The notes beneath the pieces are model-generated. The model saw nothing but the letters and a program-made list of their open reading frames with translations. It was not told the origin of the DNA and made no database searches. This document shows, one piece after another, positions 1 through 9,091 of a stretch of DNA of 64,000 nt (its first letter is position 1; every line of letters begins with the position of its first letter). Position numbers and translations under genes: made by a program. This DNA is from Agarophyton chilense (lineage: Eukaryota > Rhodophyta > Florideophyceae > Gracilariales > Gracilariaceae), in NCBI GenBank assembly GCA_030374765.1, contig JARGXX010000013.1, positions 744,001-808,000 on the forward strand, in the 5' to 3' direction.

Positions 1-287
1 CCAATTTTCTCGCAAAGTTTTTCCCATGAACTGCGCTCAATTGGAAGCTCGTATGCTGCTAGCATAATGGTTCTGTTGTGAATGAATGTAGCCAGAACAT
101 TTAGATTCCGGTCAAAATCCGAAGAAAATTTGGTTAACAAACCGTGGGCGATACGTGAAGTAAATTGGAAGACCGTAACGATAGATTCAGGGTCGTATTT
201 GTGACTGACTTTTTGTTTTGTTCAAAAGTCGTAGTCATTGCCTTCTTCACGGAAGTTAGTCACATTATGTCCATTTTGCAGTCATAT
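1..287. other. no gene recognised
   Basis: AT-rich sequence downstream of the hAT-like fragment on the minus strand. No convincing reading frame or RNA gene was seen. It may be the 3' end of the decayed DNA transposon that supplies the next feature. Confidence 0.4.
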
Positions 288-788
288 CTATAGTTCTGCA
301 ACTTCAACCGAAACAACCTCTACGGGTTTTTTAAACGCGCGTGCTCTTAGGTGCAAGAAGTAAACTTGAACGATCTTCGTACCTCGTAGAACGTTCTGAA
401 CGTCAGATTTGATCATTTTTTTAATCTCTAACGTACTCAAGAGCAGAGACTGGCTTTGGTTGCCCTCACGGTGACCAAGATCGCTAAAAAGCATTTCCGC
501 TGGCACTGAAGAAGCTTGGGCAGCAAGTGCAGCTCTAAAAACTGTATTAAATGGTACATTCCTAATCATTCCCCGGGTTTCGTTCGCAGTTTGACAGTAC
601 TCCAGCGCAGCCTTGGGCTGTTTACGGCTCGAGACAAGTATTTCGTTCTCCATTTCAGAATGAAACATAGCAAATACCAATTCTAATTGTGAGGCCGGAG
701 TACATAGAGATTCACCAAGCTCTAGTGCTTCCCTTACAATTTTTTTGTAAAGTGCATTACGGTTAGCCAACTTTTCTTCGATAGAACA
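288..788 (-). pseudogene. hAT-family transposase C-terminal fragment, truncated by an LTR element
   Basis: The minus-strand frame is open from the LTR junction at 788 to a stop at 288. The product carries the stretch ASSVPAEMLFSDLG followed by a Ser/Leu-rich helix. This is the pattern of the hAT C-terminal dimerisation domain: small residues, S-x-P-x-E, hydrophobic-F-S, G, then a Leu-rich helix. No ATG opens the frame, which runs into the family-B LTR at 789, so the N-terminal part has been cut away by that insertion. The matching N-terminal half is not visible on the far side of the element (after 23949). The family assignment rests on one short motif and could be wrong. Confidence 0.4.
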
Positions 789-1508
789 TGAAAAGCAACG
801 TCCTCTAGAGAGGTTTTTGGGGACTTAAGTTTTTTCCGGAGCCTCCGGCGTGCAACCTCGTTATGAGTAGGAGTAATCCGTTTTCACGGCGATGGCCGGA
901 ACGCCGGTGATGCACCGGCGGGACCGGGTGCCATACACGTGGCCCCAGCACCCGCGCGACACGTGGCCGCCAGATTGGCCCCTTTGTTAGACGGACATTT
1001 AGCTATTTAGGATAGACTTTATTTATTCTATTCTACGGTGACTACAGTACTTAGGCCGCCGGCCTCGCGGCCGCCGGTCCAGTAAAGTCTCTCCAACAAG
1101 GGTGATCTTGGTCTTCCAGATCTTGGCTCTGGGTCGAACCGCCTGCGCGGATATACAACTCCTTACGGAGGGATTTCCCATGGTGCACGGCTTCCCAACC
1201 CCCTTGGACGTTCAAGCAGCCTTCGTGTGTTGGGTATCTATTCCCACTTTCGTGGTTCCGCCCGTGTATACGGTTTGCTACACCCGGCAGTGCCGGCTAT
1301 TCCCGAGTCCCCTCTTGCGACTCGTGGTCACCCTCGCCCTCTTGCCTCCGTTCCCATTTTCCTTCCATTTTCCTCCCCTTCATTGGGCAATTCCCGCTCT
1401 TGCGGCTCGCACTGACACCTGTCGTGCTCGCCACTCTCGTGGGTTTTGCCTCCTCAGAGGATACGCAAGCACCGCTTCGGCGGATATTCTCGGCTTCTGT
1501 CAGCCTCC
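789..1508 (+). repeat. 5' LTR of element B, left part
   Basis: Matches 23086-23805 of the 3' LTR. It begins TGAAAAGCAACG and breaks at 1508 inside the word cctcc, where element A is inserted. It holds an AT-rich promoter-like stretch around 995-1035 (tatttaggatagactttatt) with an AATAAA-type signal. It also holds a run of short hairpins, for example CTCC-ttac-GGAG at 1159-1170 and CCAC-tttc-GTGG at 1244-1255. Long open frames here are by-products of base composition and recur in every LTR copy. Confidence 0.92.
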
Positions 1509-2687
1509 TGTAACGCAATGCGCTACTCGGGAGACCAGCCGCGGGCGGCGAGAGCTACGCACAGGCAGAGCCTGGAAAGCCGGGGTCGGCGATCTGGCCC
1601 TAGAGTCCGCAACCACTCAAGAGAGGCGTCGTCTCACAGGCGAGGAGTGTCGACTATACACAGACTCCTATCGTTCCACAGGAGCTCTTGGCGTCCGGAA
1701 GACGTGCTCGGAGTGGTGTCGATCCGACACGAACCGAAGTGATCGGCCTGGATATACGCCGCTTATGACGAGTAGCCGGGGCGAGCCCCGGGATTGTAGC
1801 AGAGCCCGGACGAGCGCCACGACCCTAACGTCGGAAACGACGCACCAACCACTTCACCCAACGGGTGGCGATAACAAAGCAGGGCAAGCCCTGAGATTGT
1901 ACCAGCGCTCAGACGAGAGCGTATGCTTGGCTATGCCGACTGGCGCCACAAAGTGGTAATCACTCACACCCAACGGGTGACGATAGCAAAGCAGGGCAAG
2001 CCCTGGGATTGAACCAGCGCCCAGACGAATGCGCCTGCCTGGCTTTGCCAGCTGCACCTGGAAATGATACTCACTTATCCGAGGCTCCCGATCCACACCT
2101 CGGTATCCAACAGATACGGGTCTACAATCTGCTCGGGCAGTAGAACTGCCAGCGGTCCAATAGACCGAGCGAAAGTGCAATGCGCCACGCGGCGACCGAT
2201 GGCCGTGAGGGCAAGGACTGGACGGGAAATACTCGATAGGCTAGAACGCGAGAAATACCTCTGCAGCAGTTGATCAGACTGCTGCCTGTCTTGTCGGCGT
2301 CGACTGGGAACGAAGGTCTGATAACCCTATAGTCTCAAGACACGAACTAGTAGTTCGGAGGCGTCTCTCACCTCTTGGACTTTACTTCGGTCTAGCCCCC
2401 GGCGACCCGGCGCTCAAGTACCGCCGGCCGCTTAGCAGTTAGCCATTACGATAGATTACAACTAATAAATACAATTAAAAATTACAAGGCAGCAGTGCAG
2501 AGCACTGCATGGTGCCAACCACACGAACTAGCTGCCGGCCATGGCCACACGTATGACACCTAGCGCCGTGCACGGTATTCCATCCTGGCAGTATGCCAGC
2601 TATTACGGCGTCGTCACTGCTTAGTGTAAAGAGGTCGGAGGAGGGTGGCTACTTGTCCTCAATAAAGACCCGGGGCGTTGCGTCACA
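1509..2687 (-). repeat. 3' LTR of element A (element sense)
   Basis: 1179 bp. On the plus strand it begins TGTAACGC and ends GCGTCACA, and it is nearly identical to 11221-12399. It contains three tandem units of about 103-112 bp (about 1770-2035), each with two adjacent hairpins whose stems vary by compensatory changes. It also has AT-rich promoter-like sequence near 2450-2490. Confidence 0.95.
1771..2034 (-). repeat. three tandem structured units inside LTR-A
   Basis: The units are spaced 103 and 112 bp apart. Each has a 5-bp stem closing a 12-nt loop. Unit 1 is CCGGG/CCCGG (1788-1792 with 1805-1809), unit 2 CTGAG/CTCAG (1891-1895 with 1908-1912), unit 3 CTGGG/CCCAG (2003-2007 with 2020-2024). 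The loop is conserved as ATTG-W-A-S-CAG-M-G. A second stem just upstream reads CCGGGGC-ga-GCCCCGG in unit 1 and CAGGGC-aa-GCCCTG in units 2 and 3. The same array is at 11483-11746 in the other LTR. Changes on opposite arms keep pairing, which suggests RNA or DNA structure is maintained. Confidence 0.7.
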
Positions 2688-2700
2688 TCACCCCCTTCTC
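2688..2700 (-). promoter_or_regulatory. polypurine tract of element A
   Basis: In element sense the sequence directly before the 3' LTR is GAGAAGGGGGTGA, the expected position and composition of the plus-strand DNA primer for reverse transcription. Confidence 0.75.
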
Positions 2701-2791
2701 AGCTTGTAGCGTCCCCGCTACAGCCAAGAGTGATCCCGATCACAAGACAGCACAGCATCGCTGATATTGCTTCAACTGTGCCACGCACAGT

Positions 2792-4610
2792 ATGATAAGA
2801 ACGGATCCCTGCAAGCGCCGCCGCGATGGCCACCGCGAACCGCTCTTCGATCGATCGCTTCAACGGGTTCGCTGGGCCTCAGAGAAAACCTTGTCTCGTC
2901 CTGAAGTCCCAATAGGACTCGCGAAAGTAGCCACATGGCTACGAGATGTCGCAGACATCGAAGAGTGCTTCCGCTCATACACCTTCAGAGAGATGGCTAG
3001 CCATCCTTCATCGGACCTGACCGTGTGGGGTCGCCGTCACTTCTTGCGACTGCTAATCGAACGACGAGCGCGTCTTGCCGCGTTCCGCCGCTTAATTTCC
3101 GATGACTTCATCGGCCGGGTAGACATCGAGTTCTACCGACGTCCGGCGGATGAGCCGTACGTAGCGAGGACGCTACGCGAAAGCTTCCTGAACAGGCTTG
3201 AAAGTTGGGCGGACGACCGCCCTCTAGTTCACAAGCTTTGCTTGCCTTTCCCGTACCTCTGCGAGGATGCTGAAGGGATTCCCTGGCTGACCACCTTCGA
3301 GGAAGTCCACAACAGCATGGGTGCCGAGGAGATTGAGCGCATCCTACGGAATCCGAAAATACTCCGGGTGCTGCCTCCGACGGTCATCCGTGACAACGGA
3401 GCCAATTGGGTCCTCGACCCCTGTAGGCGCGATGCGTCAGGCGACTTTGTCGCAAGGGTACTACCTCCGATGGACGCTTGGCTCGACCAAATCATGACGT
3501 ACACGCCACATTCTTGGCGACAATTCGAGCGCATGCGCCGCCATAAGTACCAGGTTCTGGTATCCTACCACTAAGTCGAGGTCGACTGCTTCCAGAAAGA
3601 TGTCATCCGCGACATATCATGGCCTTTGCCATCGTAGTGGGAGGAAGTTGAAGTCCCCTACGGGTTCTTCAACGAAATTCCGCCGGTAGTCGTCTACCGT
3701 GGCTCATACTTCACCACGTATCCTGGATACCAAACAGTGCTCCGCACTGAATGGGCCTGCTCAGTGGCACGCCATCTCATCTATGAGGCCCGCGCGGGTC
3801 GCTTATGGTGGATCCCTCCACCGGTACGCAAGGACATAAGAGATCTTAATCTCACTGGCGTCGAGCCCGATCTGGCTGATGACGAGCGACGCAACGCCGA
3901 AGCGGAGAGTCTGGAGACTACTCGAATTTATCGACAAGACCTGGTGGTCTTCTCTTCCAAAAGACGGGGTGTTTCTTGACTTCCCTGCGACGCCACGCGT
4001 CCGAATGTGTGGCGCAATGCGCCCTGCCCACAACGATGGAGCAACTCCAGTGCATCGCGGCTGTGATTGGGTTATCTTCAACCCAATCCTTTGGACTCTG
4101 GACATTCCAGAACAATACCTAGTCATCCATGACCAAGGAGGCAACTTCGTTGTGGAGAATCCGCGGGCGGACTTCATCGCTCCTCTCTCTGTAGGCCGGG
4201 TATCTACCTGGGCGAACTCGACGAACTCGGTACGCCTTGCATAATGGCGACGCCCACAACTAGCGAAGCTAGCCTCCGAACCGAAGGATGTCGACATGGT
4301 TGACCAACCGTTGGTTAAACGGCCAAAACTTGGATTGGTGCCCGCACCGCCAAGTGAGCTTGCAAAAGAGAACTCCGCTGCAGCTCTACTGGATGCCCTC
4401 AAGGCCTACGGGGTGACGAGCCTTGCTCAACTCCAGGCCAGGATGGCCAACAACCCTTCGTCAACGCCGGGACCTGCTGCAGTAGCCGCACCAACCACTT
4501 CGACTACGGGGGCTATCCCTGATATCAGCAGCACTGCCGTGCCTGCAGGGCCGTCGACGGCCCCTGGGGACGAACTCCTAGATAGTGAGGAGGAATTATC
4601 TCAAGTGTAG
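2792..4610 (+). pseudogene. antisense ORF of element A, broken
   Basis: Runs opposite to gag-pol, between the 3' LTR and the pol stop. It is homologous to the antisense ORFs of B and C, with the block VEVPYGFFNEIPPVVVYRG and later WWIPPPVRKDIRDLNL. The same blocks read VEVPRGCFAELPPCIYYIG / WYIPPMLRTIMRQIDL in C and GCFIELPPVFTYVG / WYVPPRVRAAIRRLDM in B. It is interrupted by in-frame stops at 3572-3574, 3635-3637 and 4242-4244 and by a frameshift near 3890-3910. The C-terminal part (4296-4610) is Ala/Pro/Ser-rich and ends with an acidic tail. No signal peptide, membrane segment or known domain was recognised. It was evidently already dead when this young copy inserted, or it decayed faster than pol. 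Confidence 0.8.
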
Positions 4611-4796
4611 CTGTCCAAACCTTCTTTTCATAAAACAAATGCGTTCCCTTGAACACCTGCTTGCCTCCTTTGCTCTACCATTCCAATAGGTTAGCCATCT
4701 AGCGAATGTGTTGGGATTGGGACGGGCTCTGCTCCGGCCGCAATAGCGGGGAGCCCGAACAGGTCCAACAGTTTCAGTGTAGTGTTTACGCTTGCG

Positions 4797-7700
4797 CTAA
4801 AGCCCATGGTTAGCTCGCAGAAGTATCTCATCCCGGTCGGGGACGTTGATCTTCCGTCGTCGGCAGTAGCGAGCCACGAGGTTCCACGGCAGGCTATCAG
4901 CGGTGTGGAAGGTGTCTTCCTCTGCTGTATATCCGAGCCACCGAACTTTGTACTCGCGTTTCTCCGCCGCTCCCTGGGTATGACCCACTATCTTGTCTAT
5001 GACGCTTTCGTCATCTCCCGTCACCGCGGGCGGATTAGACGCCCCAATGACTACGTGGTCCAAGTAATGACGCTCCTCGAGTCCTTCGTTCTCAAGAAGA
5101 ACCGTGTGGTTTTCCTCGTCACCGCTGATGACCTTGTAAGGTCCAACGACCTTTCGTCTCAATTTACGGGAGATCTTCTCACCTGGAACCTCTGGATCCC
5201 TAGGGTCTAAGTGCCTCCGCAGGTACAAATACGTACCGGGTTCCGGCATTCGCTTCTCAACGACGCGAGCATCGTACCGCTGCTTGTAGCGTTGCTGCGC
5301 TTTAGTTAAGGCACCGGTCGCGCGCGACAGCAGTTGACGCAGCTGTGTCAAAAACTGCATCTTAATCTCGCGAGGAGCCTTCCCTTTTAGGGTTCCGAGT
5401 CTATGTAGAGCCAGCGGCTCCGGGGTGTTAGCGAGTACCAACTCGAACGGGGAATGGCCGGTGCTAGAATGGACTTGTGTATTGTACCCAAAGGTCAGCG
5501 CATCGCTGTAAAGGTCTCCGTTGTGCTGATGCTCAGCAACATAATGCCTCAAGGCAGACAACATGGTTCGGTTGAACCTTTCGACTTGACCGTTGGTCTG
5601 CGGATGGTACGTGGACGTGAAGAGGTTCTTGATGCCAAGGATTTGGCAGGCGCTCTGAAAGAACTTCGAGGCGAAGTTAGATCCATTGTCCGACAGGACA
5701 GTGAAGGGTGGTCTGTAGACAAACACCGAATGGGTGCAGAACGCCCTTGCAATTGCGAACGCATCGGTTTTCGACAAAGGGATGGTCTTCGTCAACTTTG
5801 TGAAGCGGTCACAGATCACCAGCAAGTAACGATTACCTCTACTCGTAGTCTGAAGTGGCCCCAGGATGTCGATCGCGACACTTTCCAGCGGTGCGGTCGC
5901 CGGGAACAGCTTCAATCGGGAGCTTTTTCTCACAAGAGAAATCCCCTCCTTCACACACGAGTCACACTCGTTGACCAAACGGTACACATCGGCGGCCATG
6001 CTTGGCCAGTAATAGCGTCGACGCATCGTGGCGTACATCCTTCGTCCTCCCGGGTGTCCTGCGACACGGGGGTAATGATGCATATGCATCACGCGCTCCC
6101 TTAGCGATTTTGGTGTGAGCACCTGCTCGCTTTGATCTATTCTAGCTTTGCGGACTAATAGTCCATCGTGGTCCGTGTACACACGGGATTTGGGGTCATG
6201 GAGAGACCGTTCTCTCATGTCCTCACAGAACGAGTCTGTGGCTTGCTCGGCGAGCAATTCTTCTAGCGAAACCGGCGTCAGCTCATGTTCTTCAACGTCG
6301 AGGGCGGCATCCAAAGGATGCGAGGCATTGCAGAACGTGATGCTCGGGCCTGTAGCCTCCGGCTCACACACAAAACAGGGTATGTCCTCTGAAGGTCTGA
6401 TAGCGGTCTCACCATCAGTGGGCATGCGCGACAACGCATCGGCCGCTTGGTTTTCCGAGCCCTTCTTGTAAATGACTTCGTAATCATACTCTGCGAGGCG
6501 TAACCTCCATCTAGTTAGGCGGCTATTCGCGTCAGAGTCCGACAATCCGAGAAGCCATCTCAAGGACTGGTGGTCGCTGATCACTGGGAAGTGCGTGCGC
6601 TCTAAGTAAGGCCGTAATATGGTCAGCGCCCACACAACTGCGAGACATTCTCGCTCCGTAGTGGAGTATCTCCTCTCAGTGGCGGACAAGGTCCGGCTCC
6701 AATACCCAACTGGATGACGGATTTGGTTATGAACTTGCGTCACGACGCAACCAATCTGGCCAGCACTGGCATCGGTCTCCACCGTAAACGAGCTGTCTGC
6801 CCTTGGTAGCTTTAACACTGGCGCGTGCGTCAGTGCTTGCTTAAGCATTTCGAACGCTTCTAACTGCTCAGCTGTGAGCTGCGGCAATCGAGGTGAAACC
6901 TCTTTCTTCGTAAGCTCCGTCAGCGGTGCAGCAACTTTCGCGAAATTTCGCACAAAACGTCGGTAGACGTTGCACATTCCGAGAAAGGATTGAACTTCAG
7001 TCTGCGTCGCAGGTGGTCGCGCCTTCTGGAGAGCCTCAAGGTTCTTCGTGGCAACTTCCAACAGGCCCGGTTTGATTACGTGGCCAAGGTAATCTACTGA
7101 CCTCCGAAAGAAGTGACACTTCTTCAACTTCAGGGTTAACCCTGTGTTTCTGAGAACAGAGAGTATCTCGTCCACATGTCGTATGTGTTCGTCCGCATTT
7201 TTGGAGAAAATGATGACATCATCAATATACACCAGGCAACATTGCCATTTGAATCCTGCTAGCAGGATATCCACGATTCTCTGGAACGTTGCTGGGGCGT
7301 TGCAAAGCCCAAAGGGCATACGAGTGAACCTATAGGTCCCTGCGTCACACATAAACGTGGTTTTGTCCTGATCTTCAGGCGCGACGGACAGTTGCCAATA
7401 CCCGCTATTGCAATCTAGCGTGGTAAAGAACTGGGCCTCGCCCAAGCTGTCAAGACACTCGTGTATGCGGGGTAGGGGATAGGTATCCTTCACGGTAAGG
7501 GCGTTGAGGCGCCTATAATCTACGCAGAAGCGTAGGCTTCCGTCGGGTTTCGGGACAAAGACAACTGGGCTTGCCCACTCTGACCTGGCCGGTTCGATGA
7601 CACCTGCATCAAGCATACGCTTAACTTCGGCGAACTCGTGTTCTCTAATCTTCGGTCCAGCTCGATAAGGCTGCGAGTGAACAGGGGTTGCCCCTGACAT

Positions 7701-8642
7701 CAACTTGATCCGATGAGGAGGTCCTCGAATCTCTCCAAGCTTACCGCTCCACATGTCTTCATGCTTACCAAGCATCTCTTTCACGGCACGCTGCATCTTT
7801 GGCGAGATCTCGGAGAGATCTATCGAGTCCAAGAGGCTCGTTGGAGGCTCGGTCGTCTGCGACTCTCTAGTGTCACATGCTGGGTGTGGCCTGAGGTTTC
7901 CGGGTTCCGGTTCCTCGGGTTGTCGATCGTGCAGGATTGCGTAGATGTCTGACGGGCGCTGCGGAATAGCACGACCAAGGACTTGTCCTTTACAAAGCGT
8001 CACTTCGTGACGAGCGAAGTTGGCGACAATAACTCTGAACGGTCTGTTGCTGCGAACGTTCGCGACGCCATTCGCCAGACGAACGCGATATTGGTCGAAG
8101 AGCTTCTCTTCTGGCTGGAGGAAGAAACTTCCTCCATCGGCGCACCTCGCCAAGACGATGGTTTCAGAGCTAGGAGAAAGGGCTATCTTCCGTGCAACGT
8201 GAATACGTCTGCAATGGTAGAAGGGGTCCTTCTTTAGCTTCTTTCCCTCACCCTTCGGTGGCGTGTGACACCAATCAGATGCCGGTCGTCGGTATATCGG
8301 AACAGATGAGTAGTTACTCATATATAGGGTCCCCCTCTTAGGGTGGATAGCGTCAACATGCTTATCGATGAAATCACATCCTAGGATCACGTCTGTACTC
8401 AGACGTTCGGAGACCAGGAATGGCACGCGTGCCAGATAATCCGCGATGCGGACGGTTAGCACGGTGGTGCCGCGTATTTTGAGGGCATGCCCTCCTGCGT
8501 CGTTAAGTCCGAGGGTCTTCTGAGCGGGTGCAAATGGGGTTATCCTCAACCCCGGAACTGCATCCTGGGGCATGAGGTTAGGAGCGGCCCCTGTATCCAA
8601 TACGGATAAAACCTCCATGGCATCGTCTTTGGTAAAGCCCAT
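4797..8642 (-). CDS. pol: pol polyprotein of element A (protease-RT-RNase H-integrase-chromodomain)
   Basis: Intact 1281-residue frame. Order: aspartic protease VLDTGAAPNLM at about residue 14; reverse transcriptase with YIDDVIIF near 470; RNase H starting ETDASAGQIG near 620; integrase zinc finger HMHHYPRV...CDSC near 855-890; DDE core AIDILG near 922, SDNGSNF near 983, GQVERFN near 1018; chromodomain VIDKIVGHT...YKVRWLGY near 1217-1270. The ATG at 8642 is probably not the true start. The same frame is open upstream (coding NYKVVAR, matching B and C) to the slippery site at 8813-8819. Pol should therefore be made by -1 frameshifting from gag. All catalytic motifs look intact, so this is the best candidate for an active enzyme set in the window. 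The chromodomain would target integration to marked chromatin. Confidence 0.95.
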   Translation of the reverse strand: MGFTKDDAMEVLSVLDTGAAPNLMPQDAVPGLRITPFAPAQKTLGLNDAGGHALKIRGTTVLTVRIADYLARVPFLVSERLSTDVILGCDFIDKHVDAIHPKRGTLYMSNYSSVPIYRRPASDWCHTPPKGEGKKLKKDPFYHCRRIHVARKIALSPSSETIVLARCADGGSFFLQPEEKLFDQYRVRLANGVANVRSNRPFRVIVANFARHEVTLCKGQVLGRAIPQRPSDIYAILHDRQPEEPEPGNLRPHPACDTRESQTTEPPTSLLDSIDLSEISPKMQRAVKEMLGKHEDMWSGKLGEIRGPPHRIKLMSGATPVHSQPYRAGPKIREHEFAEVKRMLDAGVIEPARSEWASPVVFVPKPDGSLRFCVDYRRLNALTVKDTYPLPRIHECLDSLGEAQFFTTLDCNSGYWQLSVAPEDQDKTTFMCDAGTYRFTRMPFGLCNAPATFQRIVDILLAGFKWQCCLVYIDDVIIFSKNADEHIRHVDEILSVLRNTGLTLKLKKCHFFRRSVDYLGHVIKPGLLEVATKNLEALQKARPPATQTEVQSFLGMCNVYRRFVRNFAKVAAPLTELTKKEVSPRLPQLTAEQLEAFEMLKQALTHAPVLKLPRADSSFTVETDASAGQIGCVVTQVHNQIRHPVGYWSRTLSATERRYSTTERECLAVVWALTILRPYLERTHFPVISDHQSLRWLLGLSDSDANSRLTRWRLRLAEYDYEVIYKKGSENQAADALSRMPTDGETAIRPSEDIPCFVCEPEATGPSITFCNASHPLDAALDVEEHELTPVSLEELLAEQATDSFCEDMRERSLHDPKSRVYTDHDGLLVRKARIDQSEQVLTPKSLRERVMHMHHYPRVAGHPGGRRMYATMRRRYYWPSMAADVYRLVNECDSCVKEGISLVRKSSRLKLFPATAPLESVAIDILGPLQTTSRGNRYLLVICDRFTKLTKTIPLSKTDAFAIARAFCTHSVFVYRPPFTVLSDNGSNFASKFFQSACQILGIKNLFTSTYHPQTNGQVERFNRTMLSALRHYVAEHQHNGDLYSDALTFGYNTQVHSSTGHSPFELVLANTPEPLALHRLGTLKGKAPREIKMQFLTQLRQLLSRATGALTKAQQRYKQRYDARVVEKRMPEPGTYLYLRRHLDPRDPEVPGEKISRKLRRKVVGPYKVISGDEENHTVLLENEGLEERHYLDHVVIGASNPPAVTGDDESVIDKIVGHTQGAAEKREYKVRWLGYTAEEDTFHTADSLPWNLVARYCRRRKINVPDRDEILLRANHGL

Positions 8643-8797
8643 ACGGGCTACAACTTTGTAGTTGAAGCGTCCTATTTTGAGGACGAGGTCCTGTTGCGGC
8701 GTAACAACTTCTGCACACTTGTCTAATAGACACTTGGTAACGATTTCGTCACCTTCGTCTCTGATATCCGGAGTTTTAGAAGAGGAGACTTGGGCCT

Positions 8798-9091
8798 CTA
8801 AGTTCGGGGGACGTTTCCCTCAGCTTGGGGCTCAGCGTTGTCCTTGCGAAGGACCTGGGGTTGCGCGGACACCGCGCTAGGTCGTAGGGCCTGGTATCCT
8901 CTTCGTGGAGGCGTGAGTCCTGCCACGTAGTAGACCATCGCCGGCATCCTTGCCGCTGTCTCTGGAGAGGCCTCTATTATACGCTGTCGAGCCTGCGCTC
9001 GCATGGCCGGAGTGATCCACTCGCAATCAGCGACCACGTGGTCGGGATTGGCGCACAAGTAACAAGCTCCGTAAGCTTCCCGTCGCGGCGC
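8798..9091 (-). CDS. gag nucleocapsid segment of element A, after an in-frame TAG
   Basis: Same frame as the upstream gag ORF, separated from it by one TAG at 9092-9094. It encodes a perfect zinc knuckle, CYLCANPDHVVADC (CX2CX4HX4C), then the stretch that leads to the frameshift site. In B and C the equivalent knuckle is continuous with gag. Either the TAG (CAG TAG context) is a single C-to-T nonsense mutation, or it is read through. Stop at 8798. Confidence 0.75.
   Translation of the reverse strand, partial: APRREAYGACYLCANPDHVVADCEWITPAMRAQARQRIIEASPETAARMPAMVYYVAGLTPPRRGYQALRPSAVSAQPQVLRKDNAEPQAEGNVPRT
8813..8819 (-). promoter_or_regulatory. -1 frameshift slippery heptamer, gag to pol, element A
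   Basis: Minus-strand GGGAAAC read as G GGA AAC in the gag frame (the GAG GGA AAC codons), five codons before the gag stop. This is the canonical X XXY YYZ form. A -1 slip enters the pol frame, which is open from here to 4797. A downstream stimulatory fold was not assessed. Confidence 0.75.

Noticed and set aside
1102-1959. 285-residue open frame and matching frames at 11195-11671, 21223-21744 and 23399-23920
   Set aside because: These lie wholly inside LTRs, overlap frames on both strands, cross the LTR-B/LTR-A junction in the first case, and are low complexity. They recur only because the LTR recurs.
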